64,000 bases of DNA from Physcomitrium patens (lineage: Eukaryota > Streptophyta > Bryopsida > Funariales > Funariaceae): the NCBI RefSeq assembly GCF_000002425.4, contig NC_037264.1:7355399-7419398 (forward strand), given 5' to 3'. Shown here piece by piece: positions 1 through 11,900 of the stretch. Numbering within the stretch: position 1 is the stretch's first letter; every line of letters begins with the position of its first letter. The notes below the pieces were generated by a model. The model saw nothing but the letters and a program-made list of their open reading frames with translations, searched no databases and was not told where the DNA came from. Made by a program: the position numbers and the translations under genes.

Positions 1-293
1 CTGATGTGCTCTCAAATCAAATTCAGGTTTGAATTTTTGAGCTTCTGCAAGGATGACGAGTATATACGTAAGAAACTAGGTATTCAGAACATGATGAGTA
101 ATTTTGCTTCATAATGCAAACAATGAAAAGTTTTAATTATACTAATATTCTACTGAAATTCACCATGCGCAAAAGCATAAATCGGTCTATCAAAACAGCT
201 AGAGAAGCCCTCCAAAAACAAGCTGTTGATATTAACGGCAATAACATTGCAGTCTCTAGTGAAGTGAACGAGTTCAAAGGAAATTTACCTGCT
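1..293. other. 3' flank of the MYB-CC gene
   Basis: No coding region is recognised here. On the minus strand this is the 3' untranslated region or downstream DNA of the MYB-CC gene. A good splice donor (CAG|GTAAAT, donor at 288/287) lies only five bases after the stop codon, so a 3' UTR intron or an alternative C-terminus continuing beyond the window edge is possible. Confidence 0.4.
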
Positions 294-3200
294 CTACTCT
301 GCTATGCTCTGTAATCCCTGTGTTGGACTCAATAGCGTATCTATTGATGGATGATTCTCACAACTTGCAGAAGCATCACCACTGTCCTCAGGGTTTGCAG
401 CAACATTGGTAACATGGCTTTTCTGTGAGGAACTATCTGATATACGAGGTTCTTGACATGGAAGGGTGCTAATGTTGGTGTCTGCAATGTGAGTTGGAGC
501 TTCTACCGAGGTGAAAGGAGGAAAAGACATATTCATAGGTTCAATATTGACTTTCGAGACCAGCTCTGTGAGCTTTGCATGTACTGTTTCAAGCCCTGGG
601 GATTCCCCAATTTGTCTACCTAGTGCTTCTTTAGCCTTTTCAAGGATAGTTTGTAAGTACTTGCCCTGGGCTTCAATCCTCAATTGTAGTTCCCTTTGCA
701 CCTGCACCAGAAAACAACAGTCCAAGGATTAGTATTAAAGTCTTGATGAGGGGGAGCATAGTAGTACATAAGAATCTTTAAGTTCGAGAGAAACTAGAAA
801 TACCAGCCCTATCGACCATAGATGAATCTCAGAATGAGCTTGTATACTGGAACGTAGGGACCCACAATCAAAAAGACTCCATCCGGACTGCTTGCACACA
901 AGATATCTAATACTAGAGCCAAAACGAGAAATCGAGTAGAAAGAAAACCTCGAGTTGCTCTTGCAACCGACGCTGAGCCTCCATTTGCATCCGAATAGCC
1001 TCGGATATCTGAAAGCCCCTGCATTACACGAAATATAAAGTCAAGAATCAGCAGACTTCCCACCTACCACTTACCACCTCGTCAGAGGTTAACCCATACT
1101 GGAGGCTTTTGTTAAAGCATTTCCTGACAAGACACGTGAAAATAGCAAAGTCCTCTGTGTCATAGACGCAGAATTCGAAAAGAACTGCCCAAGAAAAGTT
1201 TCAAAAATGTCTCGAGATAAACATACTCTTGATTCAGGGCTTTCGAAGTGCTTGGCTCATCACTACAAGCATTGCTTGTGACTTGGATATCAGAAGACCC
1301 TGATCAATGCAACTCCCACCCGTTGTTACTGTAAGTAAGAGTCAACCCCGCATGCTCAAGTTTCATGAAGCGTCTCACATTGACTGAATCAAGTAGTCTG
1401 AGAAATTGCCAAAAGTAAAACACGACATGCCGTCCTGAACGATAACAAAACAATAGAATCCAAATCCGCAACATTACAACATGAATTGGGACGATATGTA
1501 CCACACTTGGCTCCAAAAAACTAGTGTCCGGCAAGTTATCAATCTCTGTAAGAGCCGGAAGATGCATGGAAGCAATTTCCTTATCTATAATAAACTGATG
1601 AAAAGGACATCTTGTCCAAATGACCAACAGGAAAAGTATTGGTACTTCAGCTCTTTAAAGGACTCCGAAGCACTTACCTCCCTTGCCACCCTCATGTCCA
1701 CTATTTTCTGGATGAAGCTGTTTTCCGAGCCTGAACTTCTGCAGACCAAGTTCAAAATTGATGCCTGAGCTGGGTTAGTATTCAAGTCACAAATAATATC
1801 ACACATTCAAACGACACACGATATACTTATCAAAGTCCACATGCTCAGATAGTTAGCATAAGATCGGAACAGAAGCCTCACAGTAGAAATCTTTTACTGA
1901 GACAGTGCCAGACTAAAACTCCTAATTGTCACATTGTTTCGCACTTACAGGTGCTTCAAAAATTTCTAGAGAATATTCAGGCAAGGTTTTAAATCCTTAT
2001 TAAGAGGTTCTACGCTCATAAGAACCTTCAAACCGGGCTGTCAAGCTATAAACCCGACGAGAGCAGAATCTCGACGAAGGTACTCTGGATGTAACAAAAT
2101 GAATTCGTGAGTAAAAAATCAGTGTTACATCCTTTCTAGTGGGTATCAATTTTGCTCAAGCTGCTCCTAAATTTTCCTACATTCCTGACATGTCTTGACT
2201 TGATGCTATTCGCCCCTTACATGTGTGGAGTGCATGCCATATCATCAGCTACTAGAGAATGCCAACTTTATGCCTGAGATAGTGAAGGTTAGCATCAACC
2301 ACTGAATAGTGATGTAGTAGTGCTCAGGAAAGAAGCAGGAGCCAGATTCAAGAACGCCACAAAATCAAGATATACCAACGAGCTGAGTGCGAAAAATAGG
2401 ATTTACCTGGAAAGTATTACTATCACGATTTAAAAAGGCAAACATAGACGTGAGCAAGACGATTCAAAGACGATCCAACATATTACTGCTGAAGAGATCG
2501 AAACACGCACAGTGAAAATTCGATATCTAGAACATGAACAATTTCACCTTGGGTCACTACTACTAAAGCAAAGGTTATGATATTTTCTAAAAGCGGAAGG
2601 GAGATACACAAAAGTTTAGAGATAAGTGATGATAAAACAGATATACATACTTCACCCAAAAAAAGGTATGGAATATGGCAGGAAAAAACCCAACCTGGAG
2701 GTGGCTCTTCAAATGATAAAGCGTCAAGCCCTTCACGCCCATCACCCGCATCACCGACTTTGGAGTGGCTTCTGCACTTCAGAGGGACCGATAATCAGCT
2801 CATGAAATCCTCAACCAGACGCATTGCTCACGGCTTTTCACAAATAATGGACTTGATCTGGAGGAGATACTTCCAAAATAGACTCCAGAACAATAAGCTC
2901 TTGCAGGGATTGTAGTCTAGAAAGAAAGTATGCGAGGACACAAAGACCAGCAATAACAAAAATTAAGCCGTAACAATGTGCTGAGGCGTCAGAGGCAACT
3001 GGCGATGCAAATCGTATGTCATGTGGACCGCATCGATTCAATTCATCCTTCGCGTTGTTGAAAAAACACCCAAACAAACTGTAGCCACATGTAAGCTAGA
3101 TCGAATTGGATTGTACTTCCGGAGGGATTAGCACGAGTGGCTTACTGTCGGCACCACCCAGCCGTTCGACCGCGTCAACAAATCGCTCATGGAGCTCCGG

Positions 3201-3365
3201 GGTCCATCGCAAACGGGGTTTCGGGTCCGGCGAGCTCGCTCTCCCATTGCTAGAGAAGCTAGCACCGTACATCGAAGGCATGTCCTGGTTACTTGATGCT
3301 GACTGAGCACCACTTGCTGGGACTATTCCCACACTTGGATACTGCTTCATCAGGGTCTGATACAT
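294..3365 (-). CDS. MYB-CC (GARP family, PHR1-like) transcription factor
   Basis: Six coding exons on the minus strand give a continuous 302-residue protein: 3146-3365, 2695-2771, 1678-1738, 1227-1299, 949-1018 and 294-701. All junctions are GT-AG and phases agree. Residues about 48-105 form a GARP-type MYB repeat, beginning KPRLRWTPELHERFVDAV and continuing in exons 2-3 with LTLYHLKSHLQKFRLGKQ. Residues about 145-190 form the MYB-CC coiled coil with its LHEQLE-like core (RRLQEQLEVQRELQLRIEAQ). Family members are nuclear DNA-binding dimers; PHR1 and PHL proteins control phosphate starvation responses, but the MYB-CC family is broader and this one cannot be placed further. The start at 3365 was chosen because it precedes the Ser-rich N-terminus; the frame stays open to 3476, so an earlier Met at 3474 is an alternative. 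The stop at 294-296 lies soon after the coiled coil. Upstream exons appear to be untranslated. Confidence 0.88.
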
Positions 3366-3409
3366 TCTGGTAATATTTTCCTTCCCGTCCTTGGCCTCGA
3401 GGTCTTCCT

Positions 3410-4290
3410 TGCTTGCAGGTTCACAAATCGCAGAAAATCTTAACCCACAATTCAGCTCACAACTAATTAATAACACACAGTTATAAGACAGCTACGCTGA
3501 GCAGCTTGCAACGCCAACCAACGCCGAGGCAAAGCTGCGCAATTGTAAACATCCCCCCAACTTCGAAATCTCAAAGAACTGTACATAAACTGCCCTCTCC
3601 TCCAAAAAAATACATTAATAAAAACTAAAAATAATATAAATAACATTAAATCGCTTGAAGTCCTCTCAAGCAACAGAAATCCTGAACCCTACGAGCTACC
3701 GAGACATGAACTACTTCAACAAAAATTTCTTCAGTCACAGGAGAGTAAAGACAAAGCCCGGATGGACTCGCAGTAAAATAGACTGAAAATTTGACTGCGC
3801 CAGGAAGCGGCAACTGTGGGTGCAGAGCTTCCGACACTTGCGTGTTTGCAGGTTCAGAACTCGCGGACAAGCTCAACCCACAATTCAGCTCGCAATTGGC
3901 TACTGACACATAGGGACAGAACCGCTACGCTGAGCACCTTGCAACGCCAAGCAGGTTAAAGATCAACCTGGGAAATGACGAACATTCCCTCAACTTCGAA
4001 GTATCAAACCCCCGACGCAATCAACCTAGAAACTTGAAATACTCCGCAAAAGTTCGAAAACCTTCACAAAAGCAAAAACTGTGAATAATTACCCCCAAAA
4101 AAAAATTAAAAAATTAAAAGAAATATGAATAAAAAACAAAACCACAAGAAACCCTCTCTCGCAACGACAAATCCCCAACCCTACGAGCTACCGGGACATG
4201 AACTACTGCAACAAGAACATCTTCACAGTAGCGAGAGAGTAAGACAAGGCCTGAATGGACTCGCAGTAAAATCAACTGGAAAATTAACTG
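3410..4290. repeat. Diverged tandem duplication upstream of the MYB-CC gene
   Basis: Two head-to-tail units of about 430-480 bp can be aligned by eye. The block 3415-3515 (TTGCAGGTTC...CCACAATTCAGCTC...CTACGCTGAGCA) recurs at 3848-3955, and the block 3660-3810 (CCCTACGAGCTACC...GGACTCGCAGTAAAAT) recurs at 4168-4292. Short insertions and substitutions separate the copies, so the duplication is old. It covers the likely 5' leader or promoter of the MYB-CC gene. No open frame is conserved between the copies. Confidence 0.7.
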
Positions 4291-4292
4291 CG

Positions 4293-4913
4293 CCAACAAA
4301 TGTAGATGGAAAGCAACAGATGGAACGCCTACAACATAGCCCATAAACTTGCAACCCAACATCCTCTGCGGACCATCACCATAGTCTCAACTTCTACCCA
4401 CAGACAAAGCATATAGGAAAGCGTGTAGGCTGCTGGTTCAGAGAGCATCGCTTGTGGTTCTTGCATTGGAGGGAGGGCTGACTGAACCTCATAAGCAGGT
4501 CCAGGATATCGTCCTTCACCGTCTCGATCGACGGCATCCTGACATCTAGTTTGTTGGTCTCGTCCGCCAAGCCATTTCTTGGATGAAGAGCCTCGAATGA
4601 ACAGTTCACGAACGCTTAGTCTTGTCTCCAGACCATAAACTCGTCCTGCGAGTGGTCACGATTTAAACATTTGGATTGTACACGGATAAATGACATTCTT
4701 CGCAACCTAATGACAATAACCTTTGATGAAATCCGTGTATTGGGATGCGGAATCCACAAGAACCGGTTGCACCCTCCAGTGCATCACGTGTACCGTATCT
4801 AAAAACCTGAGGCGTACTGCTGTTGCGCTTCTCAAGTATCTGAGCTCAAGAAAACTTCGCCTGAGTCAACCCTACGCACCCTCTTCCAGACAACAAAATC
4901 CTTCGAGAGAAAT
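4293..4913. other. Intergenic or distal leader DNA up to the inverted repeat edge
   Basis: No gene is recognised. A short minus-strand open frame (4394-4609) has no recognisable domain and may be part of the MYB-CC 5' leader. Similarity to the right arm stops abruptly at about 4909-4914, which marks the outer edge of the left arm. Confidence 0.4.
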
Positions 4914-5449
4914 ATGCTAACTAAAATCTAGAACACAAAACAGTCGAGCTCGGAGAATTGGAAGACTTAGTGGTCCAGAAATCTGTGATGGTCTATAGCA
5001 CGATTCCGCACACGTCGCTCCACGAGTTCTGAGGACTAGATCTTCATAACCCATTCTCTGAGACAGGTACCGCTAATCACAGACTGTGCTCATGGATGAT
5101 GCAAACATGCGCTGCGATCACAAACGAATCCAGCACCCTTAGTGATATGTGATCCAGCTCTTACATCGTAACATCCTTCAAATTTAGAGCGTCGACAAAC
5201 CTATCGGAATAAGTGGTCCTTCAATATTCCGACATGGTCTGCTCAGAAAATGAAAAAGCTCATTCAAAATGAATGTGAGGACTCATCAGGTTTGTCTTGG
5301 CAGTAATAAGTTCCTCACTTGTGAGGCATAATAGTTGCTAGAATAACACTACTTATTGCGTATACGGTGCACGTTCATCAGCATTTGGAAAATCATTATA
5401 TAATGCAACTTGTGAAAGTGAGAAAAACGCCACCTCGTAGGGGTTTATG

Positions 5450-7560
5450 CTTAAGAATTAATGCACGACAGACCAAACCGCGAATACACGTGAGTGCCAT
5501 CAGTATTGTACAATTCCTTTAGCATGGTTGTGAAAATCGAAAGCAGATGTAACTTGAACGTCTTGATCATTTTCAATACATGATCACACTCATACAAATT
5601 CAAAAACATTACAAATATTTGAGACACGTTCTGAAATAAAACAAGATTCAAATCAGAAACAATATTAATCTGTAATAAACTTGTCGTAATGTATAGATTT
5701 AATGGAAATGATTCCATTTACTAGGTTGTAAAAGCATAAGCCATCCATCCCAACCAAACCAACAAAACAAAGTGGAACTCAAATAGTGTAAAAAGTAGAG
5801 AAAGGGCAAATTTCATCACATGATTCAACAAACAACAATACAAACAAAATAAAAAGCGTCACGTCATAATTATACAAATCTTAAACACATTTATTGCATC
5901 AAGCTAAACTGAATACAAATAAAAAGCTACATGTTTGTGATAAATAGCAAATGCTGACCAAACGTAAAGGTGAGGTACCTATGCATCATGCTCATGACTT
6001 AAATACACTGGATGTACTGCAACACTTAAGAGAGGAAAAGTCATGTATCTAGCCCGTAAAAGACAGCAAAATGAAAATAAAAATAAAACCAACAAACAAC
6101 AAAACACAACTACGCACTAAAACTTCAGAAAATTATCGAAAACAAAGCAAATTTGGATCATATGTTCATGCATGCAGTAACATCACCTAGCGCTTCCTTC
6201 AAAAATGACGGAAAAAAGTCCAAACATAATATTTTTGGGTACAACCAACGAGAAAAAAAAAGTAGTTGAACCATCAACAACAAAGAAGATAAAATACACA
6301 CGAGGAAAAGAATCTTACTAAAATGATCTATGACAATAACTAAGAAGAAAAACATAATGAAGAATGACCAAGATATTCCCAACGAACTCAATTCGCCATT
6401 ATTTCTAGAAAAGCTACACATTATAACAAATTCGAACAAACTGCTTAGAATCTAGAAACCCAGAAGAGAAATAAAAGCAAAAAACAGAACAGTAAATAAA
6501 ACTGGCAAGAATGGTCTTGAAAAACGAAGCACGAACCATGCCCAGAGAATAGAATCCAACAAGGGGGATTCCAGGCCCTCGCGGTTGAAACCCACAAAAT
6601 CATTCCGAGGCCACGCCATCGGGAACGGCGGGACTGGAAGTATCTTCCAACTTAACCGCGCTTTTGTTGAGGCTTTCATGTTATTCTCTGTGCGGTCTTG
6701 CCGCTTTGAACAGCGAGCCATGCAAGCTTCCTCCACTTGGATCTGACATGACACGGAACACTGTTTGATTGTGATGATGATGGTACTTAATATCATATCC
6801 TACCACCGGTATGAATTTCGTACACTCGTCCATGGAATGCCCGCGTGCCCAACAATCTCGGAGCGGAAATGTGCAGCAACGGAGAGACAGAGCAAGGGCA
6901 TCCGGGATTGCACACAAGAATTGCACACACCATTGCGGCGCAAGGCTAAGGGCCTCGCCACAAGGTCTCGTTGCCTTCCCGGACAATGCACTGCAGCGCA
7001 CCATGATTCAGCGCAAAGGGTGCCGCGCGGTGCTTGAACAGCACGGCGAGGGGACAGTGAAAGGGGCCATCGCAGTGCAGCCCACGGACGCAAGAGCGAA
7101 CAGGGATGGAAACGAAGCAAGAGCGAAAGGGACAAGAAAGGCTGGCATGCGGGAGTGGCAGGACGGGACAAAGCGATGGATGGCAAGGCGGGGGACGGAG
7201 CACTAGACGGGGAGGGACGAGGGACCGGGTTCAAGAGAAACCAGATTAAGGAAGGAAGGAAGGAAGTCAGAATGGCGGGGAGACTGAGCAGACGGCGGCT
7301 GCGATGCGAGATTGCGCGGGACGCGGCTACATCGGGGCCGTCCAGGGAATGAGGGGGGGGGGAGGGAGGCGACGCAGGCAGGCAGGGCAGGGGAGCGAGC
7401 AGCTGGGGCCGCACCGCGACGGGCACGATGAGAGCGAGGGCAGGAGAGCGGGGCATCGTGGCCGGCCGTCCGTCCGTCCGTCCGTCCAAGGGTGGAGCCC
7501 ACACGCACTGAAGCCCCCCTTCGTATTCCTTCCTTCGCCATCGTCGCCTTTCCTTCCTTG
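5450..7560. other. Non-genic part of left arm, AT-rich then very GC-rich
   Basis: From 5450 to 6650 the sequence is AT-rich and holds only short frames without recognisable domains. From about 6840 to 7560 it becomes GC-rich with simple runs: a G run near 7350, (CCGT)5 at 7467-7487 and GGAA repeats near 7250. The long open frames seen here on both strands are low-complexity Arg/Pro/Ser/Gly products of base composition and are not called as genes. The GC-rich part is probably the promoter-proximal region of the RBP45-like gene. The mirror image lies at 30246-32356. Confidence 0.5.
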
Positions 7561-7599
7561 ATGCGGGGGTCGTTCCGCCACTTCTTCGCTGGCTCGGTC

Positions 7600-8951
7600 G
7601 GGGGCGGGGGCTGTGAATGAAGCGCCGCCTGTCTCCGACTACGCCTGCGACGAACCTCCTCTCTCTCTCGATTGTCCCCCTCCCCCCCTTTCCCTTCCCT
7701 CCCCTTCCCCGCCCCATCCCCCCTTCCTTCCTGCATGGGATCGTCACTCCGTCCGCCACCCTAGCTCGCCCTGACTGCAGGTACTCACTCCTCTTTCTCC
7801 TCCTCCTCCTTGTCCCCCCCCCCCACCTCCTGCCCTTCGCGTGTGCAATTCTTTTTTCTGTTGGCTGGGTGTCGCTTTTCCAACTGCGCTGGGTGCGAGG
7901 GTTTGGGGTTTGGGACCGCGGGGTGTGGTCGGAGTCCGCTTTGGGAATGGGCGCGGTGGTGTAGAGCTCGGTTGTCGGTTGTGTCGGCGGCTGTGGCTTT
8001 GGATGGATGCGTGGGGGATTGTTTTATTGGAATTGTGTTTTGGTTTGCCGGTTGGTGGTTTTTTACATTTTTATGTAATTTTTTGTCATGCGGAGAGATT
8101 TGTAGGCGACGGTGTTAGGGTTTTGGGCGAGAGAGTCGGGTGGGTTAGAGTTTGGAGTCGTGCGTTGGAGAGATGGCGAGGGTTTGCGTCGAGCTGCAAT
8201 GCGGCGGCGGATGATGTTTTAGTAGGCGGAGCTGGTGCGTGGTCCGCTGTGGTTGGGCGTGACAGGGTTTTGCAGATTCTGCCGGAGCGCAGAGTGCCAT
8301 GATTCGGTGAGGTGATGCGAGAGGTCACGGGTTAGTTGTGTCGCAGATATCCGGAAGCTGCGTCGTCGTCGTCGTTGTTAGAGGAGCAGGTGAACTGCGT
8401 GCTGCTGGGGAGTTGTGGGTGACGTGACAGTTTGGACCTGGAACAATACGCGGTGTGTATGACGAAGTTATGTATTCCTTATCACTGTGAGCTGGCGCTG
8501 CAGGCATCGGCCGAAATTTGTTGCAGGAAGTCGATACGAATTGTTGTGGAACGAGTTAGTTGGCAGGGGTGGTGTCGCCGAGGTGGGAACGTGCGATGGG
8601 ATGGTTTATTTTAGAATGTCTTGTGTACCAGAGCAACCGAGAATGTACAGGCGAGGGAGGTTTCTTTCCCCCGCCCGTCTTGGGGGCCTGGGTATCAGTC
8701 GGCACGGTTTTATGCTTTTCGGACGTTGTCCAGTACACGAGGACATTGTGGAAGGATGGTGATGATATTCGCATGGGAACGTAGCGGGATGGAGGTTTGT
8801 GACACATGAAAACTGATTTGGCGGGGTTGGTGTGGAATTTGCAGGGTTTGTGCAGAGGAATTAGTTTCGGCTGGAAAATCGGGGGTCTTCCTAAAAGTTT
8901 GGGAATCGCAGATTTATTGGCTTAGTGTCTGAAGCGGGGTGGTCGTAGAGG
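7600..8951 (+). promoter_or_regulatory. Probable 5' leader and leader intron of left RBP45-like gene
   Basis: A pyrimidine-rich stretch (CTCTCTCTC, C-runs and T-runs, 7648-7830), typical of plant leaders, precedes the coding start at 8952. A strong donor (CTGCAG|GTACTC at 7780/7781) and acceptors such as TTTGCAG at 8838-8844 suggest a leader intron of about 1.06 kb. The intron call rests on splice consensus alone. The mirror copy lies at 28855-30206. Confidence 0.45.
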
Positions 8952-11900
8952 ATGATGCAGTCGCCAGCAGGGGCCGGGCCCCCGCATGGGCAGCAGGCAG
9001 AGGGGCAGCAGCAGCAGCCGCAGCAATGGGTGATGATGCAACAGTCGGGGATGCAGCCTCAGCATCACGAGGAGGTGAAAACGTTGTGGGTTGGAGATCT
9101 GCAGTACTGGATGGACGAGAACTACTTGCACACAGCTTTTGTACACACCGGAGAGGTACTTGTGTGAGCAGCTTTGGTGCCTCCGAGGGGGGGGGGTATA
9201 GGTTTGTGTGGGACCGTGCGTTTCGGGGCGCTGTTGGTGTGAACATGGTAGGTCGTGTAGGTGTTGTGGATGGTGTTGCATGATGATGCGATGGCAGCTT
9301 TGCGAAGTTAGAGCGGCTGTGGAGTGGAGGGAATGGATGGAGGATTGTGGGGATCGCATAGCAGAGCACAATGAGATTACATGTTCCAGAGCGGGCAGGA
9401 TGGGTTGGGAACAGGCGATGGCATGCTAACGGAGGGTGGGAATGGTTGTTGCAGGTGCAGTCTGTGAAGATCATTCGCAACAAGCAGACGGGGTACTCCG
9501 AAGGGTACGGGTTCGTGGAATTTGTGTCTCACGTGGCAGCGGAGAAGATTTTGCAGGCTTACAACGGCACTCAGATGCCGAACACAGAGCAGCCTTTCCG
9601 GCTGAATTGGGCTTCGTTTGGAATAGGGGAGAGGCGGCCGGAGGCGGGACCGGAGCACTCGATCTTTGTAGGGGATTTGGCTCCCGATGTGACGGATTAC
9701 ATGCTGCAGGAGACGTTTCGCACCCGGTACCCATCTGTGAAGGGTGCGAAGGTGGTGACGGACGCCAACACAGGTCGATCGAAAGGATACGGGTTCGTGC
9801 GTTTCGGCGATGAGATGGAAAGGAATCGGGCGATGAGTGAGATGAACGGGATTTACTGCTCGAGCAGGCCGATGCGGATCAGCGCAGCAACGCCGAAGAA
9901 ATCGCTGGGCCCTAATCAGTTGAATCCGAAAGGTGCGTGTACGCGGAAATCGGGGGTGTTGGGTGTGTTTGCGCGTGGTGTGGTTGAGGTTGGTGTGAGG
10001 CCGATGCAAGGGCGGGGTTGTGGGTTGGGTTGTGATTTGATGGGCGTCTGGGGAAGTAAGGACGGTGAAACGCTATGGCGAAAGTTGCAGTTCCGTATCC
10101 AATGCGGTGAGAGCATGGTGGGATGAAGGTTGAGTGAAGGTCGTGTAGGTCAAAGTGATGTGTGGCGGGTAAGCTTATTCGTCAATAATCTGTGTCGGAG
10201 CAGGAGGGCAAGAGGCTTGCTACCAAGGGTGCCTACAAAGAGAACCCGGCAACTGGGAAAGGACCGTCAGTAGTGAGTGGGGCGTGATTTAGGTCAGTGT
10301 CCGCTGTTTGCACGTTTTGCTGCTGCGTTGTGTGGTTGATTGTGTGTGGCGTTTCTCCATGTGGAGCATGGTTCTTTGTTCGTTTTGTTGGTTGGATTGT
10401 TTGTCGGTATGATGAGTTATACTCTTTGTCTGCGTCTATCTTTGTTGTTTGTAATGCATGTTGGTCAGTGCGTTGGGGATGGCCGGTGGGTGTCGTGACG
10501 GTCCTGTTAGTGGTGTTGGCCGGAGTTGGCGGGTAGTCTATGATGCGTGTGTCGGACGTCGTGACAGGACGCTTGTGCCGGTTTTCATGTTTGGGGTGGG
10601 TAGTTCTTATTCCTGTGGCTCCCAACCGGGGTTACGCCGCGGTTGAGGGAGCTCCGTGTGGTGTGTAGTTATTCGTACGTATGAGCGTCGAGCAAGGTGT
10701 CAGATATGAGAGGTGTGATTGTGATGCGACGTTGGAGCCCCGCTGGTAGGAGGGTGGTAGGTGTAAGGCGTGGGTGTGGGTTTGGGGAGTCGTTTGTAGA
10801 GTCCATGGGGGTGAGAAGTGAACGTGAGTGCGCGGTGGATGATGTGAGGCGTATAGTAAGATGGGTGCAATGTGGAGGATGCGGTGAGTATGTGTGTGGC
10901 GTTGACGTTGTGGTGATCGAAGGGGTAAAGCTTGGGTTGTAGAGTGTGGCAAGTTGGTGAGTGGCATACGATAGGCGGTGCATGGCTGACGGCGATGTGT
11001 GGTGGTTGATTGAGTGGACGCAGTGTCTCCCGTAGCCGTGGCAACATATGCAGCATACGGAGCGCAGCCCTCTCCGCAGGCGTTCCCCACAGACAACGAC
11101 CCCAACAATACAACCGTAAGGCATCGGTACTGTGTGTGTGTGTGTGGGCCCTGCGTCTGGTTTTGTTGTGGAGCTGGGGCGTTTGTGATTTCTTTGGTGA
11201 TTAAGCGATCATGATTTGAGATGCGGTGTTGGGACGCAAGTGCGACGAGAATGTGTGGGCGGGCACGTTCTCCGGGATGAAACGTTGTGAAGGATAGAAT
11301 ACGTTGAGATGTGGAAGATGGGTTGGTGGTTTAAGGTAATGGGTGTGGTGCGGTGGATTTGCGTTGGTAGATATTCGTGGGAGGACTTGACCCAGCGGTT
11401 GGGGACGAAGACTTGAGGAACGTGTTTGGGCAATTTGGAGAACTGGTGTATGTGAAGATTCCCGCCGGGAAAGGATGCGGGTTCGTCCAGTTCACGCATA
11501 GGTATGCGTGAGCGCCTAGGAGCACTTGTTTATTGGCTATTTTGGGGCATGGATTTTGTTGGTTGTTGTTCGTGATGGATGGCGTGAGAAGGCGCGGTCG
11601 TTGGCGGATTTTGCTGCCCACAAGGAAGCATTGATGATGATGATGATGTGCAAGTCGTGAGCGGAATGTATCCGGCAGTGAAAGCATGTAACAGGGGAAT
11701 TTGATGTTGGATGCGTGTCCGTGCGGTGTTGTGTGTTGCAGAGCGTGCGCAGAGGAGGCGCTGCAAAGGCTTCACCAGACGGTGATCGGGACACAAGCAG
11801 TGCGTCTGTCGTGGGGTAGAAGTCCCGGGAACAAGCAGACGAGTGATGTAAGTCGCAGTCTGGGTTGGAAAGTGAAAGTTGATGGGTGACTGCGTGGGTT

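Noticed and set aside
6800..7759. 319-residue open frame on the minus strand (mirrored at 30047-31006)
   Set aside because: GC-rich promoter-proximal DNA with simple repeats gives open frames in several phases at once. The product is Arg/Pro/Ser-rich with no recognisable domain or splice context.
9377..10009. 210-residue minus-strand frame opposite the main RBP45 exon
   Set aside because: It is an antisense shadow of the conserved RRM1-RRM2 exon; the plus strand encodes the recognised domains.
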